Below are positions 8,755 to 19,911 of a stretch of DNA of 35,510 nucleotides, piece after piece. The stretch lies in the NCBI RefSeq assembly GCF_006636215.1, contig NZ_VIFM01000103.1, positions 1 to 35,510 of the forward strand. The letters are read 5' to 3'. A program made the position numbers and the translations under genes. Within the stretch, counting starts at the first letter, position 1. Every line of letters starts with the position of its first letter. Below the pieces are notes generated by a model. It worked only from the letters and a program-made list of their open reading frames with translations, was not told the origin of the DNA and did not search any database. This DNA is from Myxococcus llanfairpwllgwyngyllgogerychwyrndrobwllllantysiliogogogochensis. Lineage in GTDB: Bacteria > Myxococcota > Myxococcia > Myxococcales > Myxococcaceae.

Positions 8755-9042
8755 ATGCCCGGCTGTGCGCACTGTGGACACTCGCTCGACATCATCGCCA
8801 ATCAGGTGGGACGCAGCGACACGTGTCCGAACTGTGACGAAGACGTACGCTCGTGCCGCAACTGTCGGCACTACGACGCGAGCGTGGCCAAGGAGTGCAA
8901 GGAGCCCTTCGCGGAGGTGCCCGCCGACAAGGACGGCGCCAACTTCTGCGAGCTGTTCCAGGTGGGCGAAGGCGGCCTGCACGCGAAGGCCAGCCGCGAC
9001 GCGATGATGAACGCCGCGGAGGCTCTGTTCAGGAAGCGCTGA
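8755..9042 (+). CDS. Small double zinc-ribbon protein
   Basis: A 95-residue cytoplasmic protein with eight cysteines in zinc-ribbon spacing: C4-x2-C7, C24-x2-C27, C34-x2-C37, then C48 and C65. The first four can form one zinc site and the last four a second. The segment CRNCRHYD, later DKDGANFCELF, resembles small zinc-ribbon modules found in many deltaproteobacterial proteins. The function of these is not established and I assign none. The ATG at 8755 is chosen because GGAGG ends 5 nt before it; an in-frame GTG two codons earlier overlaps that site. It is convergent with the next gene, with 13 nt between the stop codons. Confidence 0.8.
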   Translation: MPGCAHCGHSLDIIANQVGRSDTCPNCDEDVRSCRNCRHYDASVAKECKEPFAEVPADKDGANFCELFQVGEGGLHAKASRDAMMNAAEALFRKR

Positions 9043-9055
9043 CGAGGGCGACGGC

Positions 9056-9667
9056 TCAGCGCGAAAGCCCCGGCGCCACCGCCACGGCCGAACCCACGAA
9101 CGGGACGACCTTGGAGAAGCCCTGCGGCGGGTTCGCGAGCGCGGAAGGTCCACACTCGCCCCACTGCGTGATTCCGTGGGGCAGGAGGTCCTTCAAGTCG
9201 TAGCGCGCGCCGTTCAGCTCGAACCCGGTGCTCCACACGATGCGCGCCGTGAAGACGTTGAGTGACAACGAGCGTCCGGAGCTCGCCGGCCCGTCGAAGG
9301 CGCCGCCCACCACGACGCTGGCCCGACGGAACGTGGCGATGGGACGCCCGGCGGAGAACGACTCCGGGTCGTCGAAGTGGGGCCGCTTAGCGCCTTGCTC
9401 GGTGAGGTAGACGGTGAAGTCTCCCACCGGGTCCACGCTCAGCGACAGCCCGCCGTTGTCGAGCGTCACGGACTTGAACGGGGTGGAGCGGAAGGTGAGG
9501 CGCGCGGTGGCCTCGGCCACCTTCCCGCTGGGGTCCTCGAGCAGCGGCCCGTGCAACCCCTCCAGGTGGATGAAGTAGCCCAGGTCCTGGAGTGTCGAGT
9601 CCTTCGACGCCAGATAGAAACGGCCCGTCACGTACCACGCCACGCTCGCCGGAATCACAGGTGCCAT
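9056..9667 (-). CDS. Hypothetical protein, probably cytoplasmic
   Basis: A 203-residue protein of unknown function. The ATG at 9667 (MAPVIP) is preferred over the in-frame GTG at 9679 because a GGAGG lies 5 nt upstream of it. There is no signal peptide or membrane helix. The sequence alternates short hydrophobic and polar stretches (ARLTFRSTPFKSVTLDNGGL, ASVVVGG, LSLNVFTARIVW), which suggests a beta-rich fold. No catalytic or metal motif is recognisable. It is divergent from the lipoprotein gene at 9724, with 56 nt between starts. Confidence 0.65.
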   Translation of the reverse strand: MAPVIPASVAWYVTGRFYLASKDSTLQDLGYFIHLEGLHGPLLEDPSGKVAEATARLTFRSTPFKSVTLDNGGLSLSVDPVGDFTVYLTEQGAKRPHFDDPESFSAGRPIATFRRASVVVGGAFDGPASSGRSLSLNVFTARIVWSTGFELNGARYDLKDLLPHGITQWGECGPSALANPPQGFSKVVPFVGSAVAVAPGLSR

Positions 9668-9723
9668 CACCACCTCCACGGCGACACCCTAACCGACGCG
9701 CGGCCCGTGCTAAACGGCGGGAC

Positions 9724-10032
9724 ATGATCCGCAACCTCCTCGCCGTGTCCACGCTGCTGTGCCTGACGGGCTGCACCACCATCGGCGCCACCAACTACGC
9801 CGTCCCCAAGGAGCGGGCCACCGAGTGCAAGCAGATCTGCACCGACCTGGACATGGAGCTGGGCGCGGTGGTCGTCATCCGCAGCTCGGCCGGGTGCGTG
9901 TGTCAGCCGCGTCCCGCGGAGGGCTCGCCCACGGGCGCCGGCGCGGCGGCGGCGGGCAGCGCGGCCATCCAGGTCATCGAGGAGGAGCAGAACAGCGGCA
10001 CCTACGCGCAGCAGCATCAGAGCACCCGGTAG
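9724..10032 (+). CDS. Small lipoprotein, unknown function
   Basis: A 102-residue lipoprotein. The open frame extends upstream, but the ATG at 9724 begins a lipoprotein signal peptide with lipobox LTGC (Cys17). The mature part holds four more cysteines (CKQIC and CVC) that could form disulfides, then a Gly/Ala-rich linker and a Gln/Ser-rich acidic tail. I recognise no domain. It is convergent with the acyl-CoA dehydrogenase gene. Confidence 0.75.
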   Translation: MIRNLLAVSTLLCLTGCTTIGATNYAVPKERATECKQICTDLDMELGAVVVIRSSAGCVCQPRPAEGSPTGAGAAAAGSAAIQVIEEEQNSGTYAQQHQSTR

Positions 10033-10073
10033 GCCCCGGCGCGTCGCGGGTTCAGGCGGGTGTTCGAGGCGAC

Positions 10074-10101
10074 GGGCGGGCCCTGACTGACGGACCCGCC
10101 C
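10074..10101. terminator. Hairpin between convergent genes, possible terminator
   Basis: A 7-bp GC stem (GGGCGGG at 10074-10080 with CCCGCCC at 10095-10101) lies in the 81-nt gap between the lipoprotein and the convergent acyl-CoA dehydrogenase. Neither side has a T-tract, so use as an intrinsic terminator is uncertain. Confidence 0.3.
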
Positions 10102-10113
10102 CGTCCACACGGC

Positions 10114-11253
10114 TCAGAAGCCGTAGAGCTTCGAGATGATCTCCTTCATCACCTCGGACGTTCCACCGCCGATGGTGATGAGGCGCACGTCGCGCCACAT
10201 GCGGGCGATGGGCGTCTCCTCGATGTAGCCCATGCCGCCGAAGAACTGCTGCGTGTCGTAGGCGACGCGCTGGGCCAGGTCTCCCGCGAACAACTTCGCC
10301 ATGGAGACCTCCTTCACCGGGTTCTCCTTCCGGTCGAAGAGGTCCACCGCGTGGTACGTCAGCCGCTTCGCCGCTTCGATGGCCGTCAGGTGCTCCACGA
10401 ACTTGTGGCGCCACACCTGGAACTTCATCAGCGGACGGCCGAACGCCTCGCGCTCGTTGCCGTACTGGATGGCGTCCTCCATCATCCGCTCCATGCCGGA
10501 CACGGTGGTGATGGCGCCGACCAGGCGCTCGCCCTGGAAGTTCGTCATGATGTGGTAGAAGCCCTCGTTCTCCTCGCCCAGCACGTAGCGGGCGGGGATG
10601 CGACAGTCCTCGAAGTAGAGGATGGCCGTGTCCGAGGACAGGTTGCCAATCTTGTCCAGCTTCTTGGAGACGCCGAAGCCCTTCACGTCCGTGGGGAACG
10701 TCACCAGGGAGATGCCGCCGTAGCCCTCGCCACCCGTGCGCACCGCCAGGGTGATGAAGTCCGCGCGCGTGCCGTTGGTGATCCACATCTTCGAGCCATT
10801 GATGACGTAGTCGTCGCCGTCGCGCCGCGCCGTCGTCTTGATGCTCGCCACGTCCGAGCCGCAGCCCGGCTCGCTCACGCCCAGCGCGGCGATGCGCTCA
10901 CCCTTGAGCGCGGGCTCCAGGAACTCCCGCTTCTGCTCGTCGGTGCCAATCTCGTTGATGATGGGCGTGGCCATCTGGCTCTGCACCAGCAGCGCCATGT
11001 TCACGCCCGCGTTGCGGCTGTAGCTCAGCTCTTCGCAGAACGCCGTCACGTACCAGTAGTCCAGCCCACTGCCGCCGAACTTCGGATCATGGTTGATGCC
11101 GAGGAAGCCCAGGTCCGCGCACTTCTTGAACAGCTCGCGAGGAAAGATGCCCGCCCGGTCCCACTCCAGCCCGTACGGCGCCATTTCCTTTTCGACAAAC
11201 GCGCGCACCGTCTTGCGGAAGGCCTCGTGCTCCTCGGTGAAGGGGTTCGGCAT
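10114..11253 (-). CDS. Acyl-CoA dehydrogenase
   Basis: An FAD enzyme that introduces the alpha,beta double bond into acyl-CoA, passing electrons to ETF; 379 residues, the usual length. The ATG at 11253 (MPNPFTEEH) is chosen over a GTG two codons upstream because AGGAG then sits 5 nt before it. Both family signatures are present: LGVSEPGCGSDVASIKT (about 125-140) and the C-terminal QFFGGMGYIEETPIARMWRD. The position of the medium-chain catalytic Glu (normally EGT) is Gly here (TIGGGTSE). A Glu is found instead in FQGERLVGAI (E242), the place used by isovaleryl-CoA and long-chain dehydrogenases. So a branched- or long-chain substrate is likely, but not proven. A palindrome shared with the SCP2 gene precedes it. 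Confidence 0.93.
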   Translation of the reverse strand: MPNPFTEEHEAFRKTVRAFVEKEMAPYGLEWDRAGIFPRELFKKCADLGFLGINHDPKFGGSGLDYWYVTAFCEELSYSRNAGVNMALLVQSQMATPIINEIGTDEQKREFLEPALKGERIAALGVSEPGCGSDVASIKTTARRDGDDYVINGSKMWITNGTRADFITLAVRTGGEGYGGISLVTFPTDVKGFGVSKKLDKIGNLSSDTAILYFEDCRIPARYVLGEENEGFYHIMTNFQGERLVGAITTVSGMERMMEDAIQYGNEREAFGRPLMKFQVWRHKFVEHLTAIEAAKRLTYHAVDLFDRKENPVKEVSMAKLFAGDLAQRVAYDTQQFFGGMGYIEETPIARMWRDVRLITIGGGTSEVMKEIISKLYGF

Positions 11254-11284
11254 GCACACTCCTCATTGGCGGGGGGACAACAAG

Positions 11285-11302
11285 ATTGATTTTAGAATCA
11301 AT
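11285..11302 (-). promoter_or_regulatory. Operator-like palindrome upstream of acyl-CoA dehydrogenase
   Basis: A perfect inverted repeat ATTGATT-TTAG-AATCAAT lies 31 nt upstream of the dehydrogenase start. Read on the minus strand its centre contains TAAAAT, a good -10 candidate, so a bound repressor would cover the promoter; no convincing -35 is seen. The same core TTGATT-N4-AATCAA precedes the SCP2 gene at 19257-19272. The spacing and symmetry suit a dimeric TetR- or FadR-like repressor. Confidence 0.6.
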
Positions 11303-11441
11303 AGCAGGCGTCCCGGGGAAGCAACAAGGACCGGCCATCAGCCCCGTACTCCGGGGCAACCCCTGAAGAAAGTCCTGCTCGCCCGGCAGGCGGGCGTTAG
11401 GTAGGCCCGGTGGGAGATAGTCCGCATCGCGGAGTATCTCC

Positions 11442-11470
11442 TTGACAGACAGTTCAGGAACTGTAGTTTC
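11442..11470 (+). promoter_or_regulatory. Promoter with overlapping palindromic operator, RND efflux operon
   Basis: A consensus -35 TTGACA (11442-11447) is followed 16 nt later by the weak -10 TAGTTT (11464-11469). A perfect inverted repeat ACAGTTC-AG-GAACTGT (11449-11464) fills the spacer, so a bound regulator should block polymerase. The MarR-family gene at the end of this operon is the obvious candidate regulator. The rest of the 302-nt gap between the dehydrogenase and adaptor starts holds only the palindrome at 11285 and no gene that I can support. Confidence 0.6.
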
Positions 11471-11555
11471 CGGGCCGCAGAATTTCCAAAGGTTTGAGCC
11501 GGCGTGGAGTCCTGGAGGGGTCCGGGGACCGCGAGCTGGCAGGAGCAGGACGACC

Positions 11556-12653
11556 GTGATTCGACGCATGTGGGTGGCCGCGGTGCTGGCGGCGGTGATG
11601 ATGACGGGCTGCGGCAAGGGCGGCGCCAAGCCGGCCCTGCCCGAGCAGCAGGGCCCGGCGGCGATGGGTGTGAAGGCCATCGCGCCCGCGACGGAGCTGG
11701 AGGCCAGCATGACCCGCGTGACGGGTCAGGTCCGCTCCAAGCAGGAGGCGACGCTGAGCGCGCAGGCCACCGGCACCATCGCGAAGATGCTGGTGAAGGT
11801 CGGCGACAAGGTGAAGAAGGGCCAGCCGCTGGCGGTGCTGGATACCTCCAACGTCGTCATTGGCGTGGAGCAGGCCCGGGCGGTGAAGGCGGCCGCGGAC
11901 GCGGCGCTGCAGCTGGCGACGAACAACCTGGAGCGCACCCGCAAGGTGGCGGAGTCGGGTGGCATCGCCGCGGCGGGGTTGGATCAGGCGGAGATTGGCA
12001 CGAAGCAGGCCGCCGCCCAGGCCGCCCAGGCGGGCGCCACGCTGCGCATGGCGGAGGAGAACCTGCGCGACATGGCCATCATCGCGCCCTTCGACGGCGT
12101 CATCACCGCGCGCATGAAGAACATCGGCGACACGGTGGCGATGATGCCGCCCACGCCCGTCTTCACGCTGGTGGACATCACCGGCCTGGAAGTGCGCGCG
12201 CTGGTGCCGGAGTCCGTGGTGGACAAGATCAAGCCCGGCTCCAAGACGCAGGGCACGGTGAGCCCCAGCGGGATGCGCTTCGAGGTGACGGTCGCCAACG
12301 TGGGCGCCACCGTCGACATCACCAACCGCACGGTGGAGGTGCTGGCGGACGTGGTGGGTGAGACGGCGTCGCCGCTGCGCCCGGGCGCGCTGGTGGACCT
12401 GGACTTCTCCAACGTGGCGGGCCAGTCCGACGACAAGGGCCTCTTCCTGCCGACGCAGGCCGTCAGCGCGCGGGGGCAGACCGGCTTCGTGTGGGTGGTG
12501 CAGGACGGAACCGTGCGCAAGCGCGACGTGCGCGTGGAGCGAGTGCTCCCCGGCTACGTGCGCATTCTCCAGGGCCTGGCCGCCGACGAGCGCGTGCTCG
12601 CCGACTCTTCCCTGGACGTGAAGGAGGGCACGGCCGTCCGCGTGGTGCAGTGA
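11556..12653 (+). CDS. RND efflux membrane fusion lipoprotein (HlyD/AcrA family)
   Basis: The periplasmic adaptor that links the RND pump to an outer-membrane channel. The frame is open further upstream, but the GTG at 11556 gives a 365-residue protein with a lipoprotein signal (lipobox MTGC, Cys19) and AGGA 5 nt before it. The order is typical: an N-terminal beta strand (TRVTGQVRSKQEATLSAQ), the first lipoyl half (VKVGDKVKKGQPLAVLD), a short helical hairpin rich in Ala, the second lipoyl half (MAIIAPFDGVITARMKNIGD), then beta-barrel and membrane-proximal domains (GFVWVVQDGTVRKRDVRV). The short hairpin and the lipid anchor match adaptors of the AcrA/MdtA class. The pump gene follows 35 nt later. 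Confidence 0.93.
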   Translation: MIRRMWVAAVLAAVMMTGCGKGGAKPALPEQQGPAAMGVKAIAPATELEASMTRVTGQVRSKQEATLSAQATGTIAKMLVKVGDKVKKGQPLAVLDTSNVVIGVEQARAVKAAADAALQLATNNLERTRKVAESGGIAAAGLDQAEIGTKQAAAQAAQAGATLRMAEENLRDMAIIAPFDGVITARMKNIGDTVAMMPPTPVFTLVDITGLEVRALVPESVVDKIKPGSKTQGTVSPSGMRFEVTVANVGATVDITNRTVEVLADVVGETASPLRPGALVDLDFSNVAGQSDDKGLFLPTQAVSARGQTGFVWVVQDGTVRKRDVRVERVLPGYVRILQGLAADERVLADSSLDVKEGTAVRVVQ

Positions 12654-12688
12654 CGCCTGCCCTCCCCCTTACCTTTTGGAGCTCCTGA

Positions 12689-15834
<3,146 letters not shown>

Positions 15835-15835
<1 letters not shown>

Positions 15836-16413
15836 TGCGAGTGCCGGCGAACAGACCGGCCCTCCGCGTGCAGCCGTCCGGCGCAGGCGAGGAGGAGCTC
15901 GAGCTCACCGAGGAGGGCGGCGTCACGGACGACGCCCTGCCCGGGGCCGAGCAGGACTCCCCCACGCCCGCGTCACGGCGGCTGCACGAGCTCATCATCC
16001 AGTTGGGGCGGTACCGCTCCCTGCGGGACCCGCTGCATGGCATCTGCGAGAGCAACCAGCTCACCCCCACGCAGATCCACGCGCTGATGTGGCTGGGCAA
16101 TGACGGCCCCACGCACGTGGGCGTCCTGGCCCAGCGTGTCGGCATCACCAAGAAGACCATCACCGGTGTGGTGGACCGGCTGGAGGACATGAAGCTGGTG
16201 GAGCGCACGAGGGACGCCGAGGACCGGCGCGCCGTCGTCGCGCAGCTCACCACGGAGGGCGTCAAGCTCTTCAACCTCATCAGTCGCAGCGTGGACCAGG
16301 GCCTGCGACGCATGCTGGACCTGCTCCCCGCCGACGACCAGGAGGCCCTCTTCGGCCTGCTGGAGCGGGTGCTGAAGCGGCTCGGGGGCCCCGCCTCCGA
16401 GCAGGCCCTCTAG
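15835..16413 (+). CDS. MarR-family transcriptional regulator
   Basis: A 192-residue regulator translationally coupled to the pump gene. Residues 1-45 are a non-conserved acidic, Pro-rich extension. After it comes the MarR fold: a dimerisation helix (RLHELIIQLGRYRSL), the winged helix-turn-helix (LTPTQIHALMWL, then VGVLAQRVGITKKTITGVVDRLEDMKLVERT), the wing with the conserved DAEDRRA, and C-terminal helices. Its place inside the efflux operon suggests it represses that operon, probably through the palindrome at 11449-11464, and is relieved by a pump substrate. That target is inference. An ATG further in cannot be excluded, but the overlap with the pump stop supports 15835. Confidence 0.9.
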
Positions 16414-16414
16414 G

Positions 16415-17581
16415 ATGCACGAGCGCGCGCCGGTGGCGACCTCCGCCCGGCGCGCGCTCCGTTGTTTCCCGAGGCCGCTCTCCCTCTTCATTCTCGTGCT
16501 CGTCACCCCGGCGTCGGGTGCCACCCCGCTGGGCCAGGAGCTGGCCGGACGGTGCCGCGCCTGGGCCACGGATGCGCGCAATCCCTGGGCGCTCGCGCAC
16601 GGCGTCGTGCTGGAGGGCCAGGCCTTCCGCGCGAGTGACGGCCGGCTCGCCTCCGACGTGATGGTATCCGACTTCCTACGCCGGACTCCCGCGGCCGAAG
16701 ACAGTCCCTCGAAGCAGCCGGACCTCTTCTTCGAGTCCTCCACTCCCGACGGGACTCCCGTCGAACCCCATCCTGCCCTCCTCGTGAAGACGTTGCTGGC
16801 CGCTGGCCAGCCGCTGTCCCAGCGCTTCACGACGGCATGGGGCACGGTGACGCTGCGCGAGGTGGTGGAAGACGTGAAGCGCGACTTCCGTATGGAACAG
16901 GTGGCCTCGCCCGAGAGCGCCTGGAAGCTCGAGGTCCTCTCGCTGAGCGCTCGTCCTGGCGACACGTTCCGCGACGGCACGGGACGCAAGGTGAGCGTGG
17001 ATGCGGTGATGGAGCGCGCGCTCGCCACGCTGGAAGCGGAGCAGGCCGCGCTCGCCTCGGGCATGAAGGCCGGGCGACCCGAAGTGCCCAAGCGAGGTCA
17101 GGGCATCTACGCGCATCCGTGCGGTGGGTTGCATTACTTCCAGGCCGTGGCGGGCTGGGCACGACATCCAACCGTGCGCGCGGCGTGGAGGCCACGGCTG
17201 GCGGCGCAGGTGGAGGTGTTGCTGTACCGGCTGGACTCGGAGACTCGGCAGTACGAGACGGCCTGGGCTTCGGCGCCCATGCAACGCGAGCAGGTGCTGG
17301 CGCAGATGCTGAAGTTCCAGGGGCACTTGCTGGAGACACTCGGGCGCTTCCGCGACGACACCGGCTGGCGCCCCACGGCGCGCCAACAAGACACCGTGGA
17401 GCGCGCGCGCAGGTATCTGGAGAACACGGTGCGCAGGATGGACGAGACGGGCCTGCTCGCGGCCCCCGCGTCCGTGGCCACACGGAATCGACAGCTCGCG
17501 CTGGACCTGGTGGGCGACACCTGCCACGCGGCACGGGGCGAAGCGCTCTGGAGCCGCCCTTCCGCCGGACGAACTCCGTAG
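16415..17581 (+). CDS. Secreted hypothetical protein at the end of the efflux operon
   Basis: A 388-residue protein starting one base after the MarR stop, so surely in the same operon. The first 36 residues are a basic stretch then a hydrophobic core (LFILVLVTPASGA), consistent with a signal peptide. The mature protein is mostly alpha-helical by composition, with no recognised domain. HPCGGLHYFQAVAGWARH (about 230-248) is the most distinctive segment, and three cysteines are present in the mature part. It could be a periplasmic accessory of the pump or an unrelated passenger. It is convergent with the racemase gene, with only 22 nt between the two genes. Confidence 0.7.
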   Translation: MHERAPVATSARRALRCFPRPLSLFILVLVTPASGATPLGQELAGRCRAWATDARNPWALAHGVVLEGQAFRASDGRLASDVMVSDFLRRTPAAEDSPSKQPDLFFESSTPDGTPVEPHPALLVKTLLAAGQPLSQRFTTAWGTVTLREVVEDVKRDFRMEQVASPESAWKLEVLSLSARPGDTFRDGTGRKVSVDAVMERALATLEAEQAALASGMKAGRPEVPKRGQGIYAHPCGGLHYFQAVAGWARHPTVRAAWRPRLAAQVEVLLYRLDSETRQYETAWASAPMQREQVLAQMLKFQGHLLETLGRFRDDTGWRPTARQQDTVERARRYLENTVRRMDETGLLAAPASVATRNRQLALDLVGDTCHAARGEALWSRPSAGRTP

Positions 17582-17603
17582 TCCGCGCGAGGCGTCCGCC
17601 GCG

Positions 17604-18776
17604 TCACACGCCCAGGCGCGCCATCTCTTCCTCGGTGAAGCCCGCTTCCGCGAGCACCTCGCGAGAGTGCTGGCCCAACGCGGGAGGCTCGCGCAGCGGC
17701 GTTGGCCCCATGCGCAGCGGCGTCAGCAGATGCGTCACCTTGCGGCCCAGTCGAGCATCCTCCGCCTCGACAAAGAGGCCACGAGCACGAAGCTGCGCAT
17801 CGGCCAGCACCTCGTCTCCTTCCGCCACCGGCTCCACGCACAGGTCCGAGCCGGCGAACTTCTCCGCCCAGTACGCTAGCGGCTGCTCCGCGAACAAGCG
17901 CGTCAGCTCCGCCTTCACCCGCGCCCCGTCCTCTCCCGGCGTGTACGCGTCGTCGAGCAGCTCTGGGCGCCCCAGTCGCTGGCACACCCCCGCGAAGAAC
18001 TTGGGCTCCAGCGCGCCCACCGCCAGCCACCTGTCATCCGCAGTGCGGTACAGGCCGTAGCACGCGTACCCGCCATTGAGCGCCTCGCGTCCGCGCTCGA
18101 GCGGCGCGCCCTGCTCGCCCATGAAGAGTCTGGCCGCCAGGTGCATGTGCAGGAAGGCGGTGGCCCCATCCGTCATGGACACATCAACGAAGCGGCCCTT
18201 CCCCGTGCGCTCGCGCTCGTGCAGCGCCGCCAGGATGCCCACCAGCGCGAAGAGACTCCCACCGCCGATGTCGCCCATCTGCACGCCGGGAAAGGCCGGA
18301 GCCCCACCCGCCTCACCGCCGTAGCCCAGCAGGCCCGCACGGGCCACGTAGTTCAAGTCGTGCCCCGCCTTGAGCCGGTCCGGCCCCGTCTGCCCATAGC
18401 CGGAGATGGCGCAGTAGATGAGCCGGGGGTTCTCCGCCCGCAGCACCGACTCGCCCACGCCGAGCTTGTCCATGACACCCGGCCGGAAGCTCTCCACGAG
18501 CACGTCATGCGTGCGCGCCAGCCGCTTGAGCGCGTCACGCCCCTCGGGCGTCTTGAGATTCAGGGTGAGCGACCGCTTGTTCCGATTGAGGCCGTAGAAC
18601 AGCGCCCCCACGTCGTCGCGCGAGGGTGGCATCGCCCGGACATAGTCGCCGCCCTCCGGCTCCTCCACCTTCACCACCGTGGCGCCCAGGTCCGCGAGCA
18701 CCAACGTGGCATAGGGGCCGGGCAACAGGCGCGACAGGTCCAGCACGCGCAGACCCGTGAGTGGTAGCGAAGACAT
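17604..18776 (-). CDS. CaiB/BaiF family III CoA-transferase fold, alpha-methylacyl-CoA racemase-like
   Basis: A 390-residue protein of the class III CoA-transferase superfamily. The frame is open 113 codons upstream, but the ATG at 18776 begins the family sequence (LTGLRVLDLSRLLPGPYAT) and has GGAG upstream. Conserved elements are VKVEEPEGGDYVR, LNRNKRSLTLNLKTPEGR, ESFRPGVMDKLG and AISGYGQTGP. H139 (AGHDLNY) and D169 (MGDIGGGS) match the His/Asp pair that exchanges the alpha-proton in alpha-methylacyl-CoA racemase; plain CoA-transferases keep only the Asp. So racemisation of 2-methyl-branched acyl-CoAs, preparing them for beta-oxidation, is the likely role. The SCP2-domain gene lies 131 nt upstream on the same strand, and no terminator is obvious between them. 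Confidence 0.88.
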   Translation of the reverse strand: MSSLPLTGLRVLDLSRLLPGPYATLVLADLGATVVKVEEPEGGDYVRAMPPSRDDVGALFYGLNRNKRSLTLNLKTPEGRDALKRLARTHDVLVESFRPGVMDKLGVGESVLRAENPRLIYCAISGYGQTGPDRLKAGHDLNYVARAGLLGYGGEAGGAPAFPGVQMGDIGGGSLFALVGILAALHERERTGKGRFVDVSMTDGATAFLHMHLAARLFMGEQGAPLERGREALNGGYACYGLYRTADDRWLAVGALEPKFFAGVCQRLGRPELLDDAYTPGEDGARVKAELTRLFAEQPLAYWAEKFAGSDLCVEPVAEGDEVLADAQLRARGLFVEAEDARLGRKVTHLLTPLRMGPTPLREPPALGQHSREVLAEAGFTEEEMARLGV

Positions 18777-18907
18777 GGCGGTTCTCCAGGAGCCGAACGA
18801 GACGAGAGGGGCCTGAAACGACGTGCGGCGCGCCCCCGGAGTGGGAACGCGCCGCGCGAATCGGAGCGAAGGGCGGCACCAGGGCCCACCCTCACGCTCC
18901 GAGGGAA

Positions 18908-19234
18908 CTACGACAGCAGCTTCGCGAGCTTCATCGCGAGGCCCATGTCCATGGGCTTGAACTTCAGCTTGCCCTGCATGGCCGCCATCTGGGCATTGAG
19001 CTTCTTCTCGCGGATCTTCACGAAGTCCTCGTTGCTCACCAGGATGGTCATCTTGGACGCGCCCTCGATGCCCGGGGAGACCCAGCCCTCGGCCTTGGTC
19101 AGGTCCAGCGTCCACTTCCCGCCGCCCTCGCCGGAGATGTCGAAGTGGATGATGGCGTTGATGTCCTTCGCCAGCTCCGGCTTCGCCTGGAGAACTTCCG
19201 GAATCTGGGTCTCGATGATGTCCTTCGCGGTCAT
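18908..19234 (-). CDS. SCP2 sterol-carrier domain protein
   Basis: A 108-residue single-domain protein of the SCP2 family, which binds lipids or fatty acyl-CoAs in a hydrophobic tunnel. The ATG at 19234 has AAGGAG with ideal 6-nt spacing; upstream in-frame codons carry the promoter instead. The typical order is seen: an N-terminal helix, strand IIHFDISGEGGGKWTLDL, the turn EGWVSPGIEGASKMTILVS, helix EDFVKIREKKLNAQMAAMQGKL, and the C-terminal GLAMKLAKLL helix. It sits upstream of the racemase-like gene, so the two may cooperate in branched-chain lipid breakdown, as their counterparts do in eukaryotic peroxisomes. Confidence 0.9.
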   Translation of the reverse strand: MTAKDIIETQIPEVLQAKPELAKDINAIIHFDISGEGGGKWTLDLTKAEGWVSPGIEGASKMTILVSNEDFVKIREKKLNAQMAAMQGKLKFKPMDMGLAMKLAKLLS

Positions 19235-19256
19235 GACGCGCTCCTTGGCCTGGTCG

Positions 19257-19272
19257 TTGATTGAAGAATCAA
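19257..19272 (-). promoter_or_regulatory. Operator-like palindrome upstream of the SCP2 gene
   Basis: A perfect inverted repeat TTGATT-GAAG-AATCAA lies 22 nt before the SCP2 start. It matches the core of the palindrome before the acyl-CoA dehydrogenase (11285-11302), including the AG before AATCAA. It lies downstream of the candidate promoter at 19287-19315, where a repressor could act as a roadblock. Confidence 0.55.
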
Positions 19273-19286
19273 GACGGGTGGAGGGG

Positions 19287-19315
19287 ACCGTAATGGCGCC
19301 CCCCTGACAGGTCAA
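19287..19315 (-). promoter_or_regulatory. Candidate sigma-70 promoter of the SCP2-racemase genes
   Basis: On the minus strand TTGACC (19315-19310) is followed after 17 nt by TACGGT (19292-19287). The -35 is near consensus, the -10 is weak (three of six). The position, just upstream of the palindrome, fits. Confidence 0.4.
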
Positions 19316-19337
19316 GCAGCGCGACGCGCGGTGTTCA

Positions 19338-19754
19338 TCACGCGCTGGTGCTGCTCGCGGTGGACGGGTTCAGCGAGCGGCGCACCATGTCCAGCAAGTC
19401 GTTCAGCTCGAAGGGCTTGGCCAGGTGACCCACGGCGCCAATGTCCTGGGCCTTGCTGCCCACGTTGCGATCCGCGCTGAGGACGATGAGCGGGATTCCC
19501 GCCACGGCGGGCGGCTTCTGTCGCATGCGCTGGGCGAACTCCCAGCCATCCATCACCGGCATCATCAAGTCCAACAAGATGAGGTGGGGAGGCTCCGGCT
19601 CGAGGCGCTCCAGCGCCTCCTTCCCGTTGCGGGCACGACGAATGACGAAGCCTTCGGCCTCCAGAATCTCGGAGAGGGCTTCGAGGATATCCGGGTCGTC
19701 ATCCACGACGAGGACGACGGGAGCACCATCAGGCTGTGTGTTAGGCGGAGTCAG
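19338..19754 (-). CDS. Single-domain response regulator (CheY-like)
   Basis: A stand-alone receiver domain of about 138 residues with no output domain. Key residues are complete: acidic D18-D19 (LVVDDDPD), phospho-acceptor D62 (ILLDLMMPVMDG), S93 (VLSAD) and K113 (LAKPF). The C-terminus is a short Ser/Thr tail. The start is uncertain: no ATG or GTG lies close upstream in frame. The CTG at 19754 has GGGAG 6 nt before it and fits the domain boundary; a TTG at 19856 is the other choice. It is divergent from a kinase-like gene, which is its likely partner. Output must be by protein contact. Confidence 0.85.
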   Translation of the reverse strand: MTPPNTQPDGAPVVLVVDDDPDILEALSEILEAEGFVIRRARNGKEALERLEPEPPHLILLDLMMPVMDGWEFAQRMRQKPPAVAGIPLIVLSADRNVGSKAQDIGAVGHLAKPFELNDLLDMVRRSLNPSTASSTSA

Positions 19755-19911
19755 GGCAGTCTCCCTCGGTGCGACGCTGGGGATTCTTCCACCATCCTCC
19801 CATCCAGCGGCGCAAGAAAGTGCGCTCCCCGCACACGATGGGGATGCACGTTGCAAAACCGACAGTGCCGCCCCACCCTTTCCGTGACCTGCTGGACAGG
19901 AGGTGGAAAAC

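Noticed and set aside
11442..11555. N-terminal extension of the adaptor frame starting at a TTG
   Set aside because: This stretch contains the promoter and operator; the GTG at 11556 begins a lipoprotein signal peptide.
18777..19115. N-terminal extension of the racemase-like frame, overlapping the SCP2 gene
   Set aside because: The extension is antisense-like, low-complexity sequence in another frame of the SCP2 gene; the family sequence starts at 18776 with a ribosome binding site.
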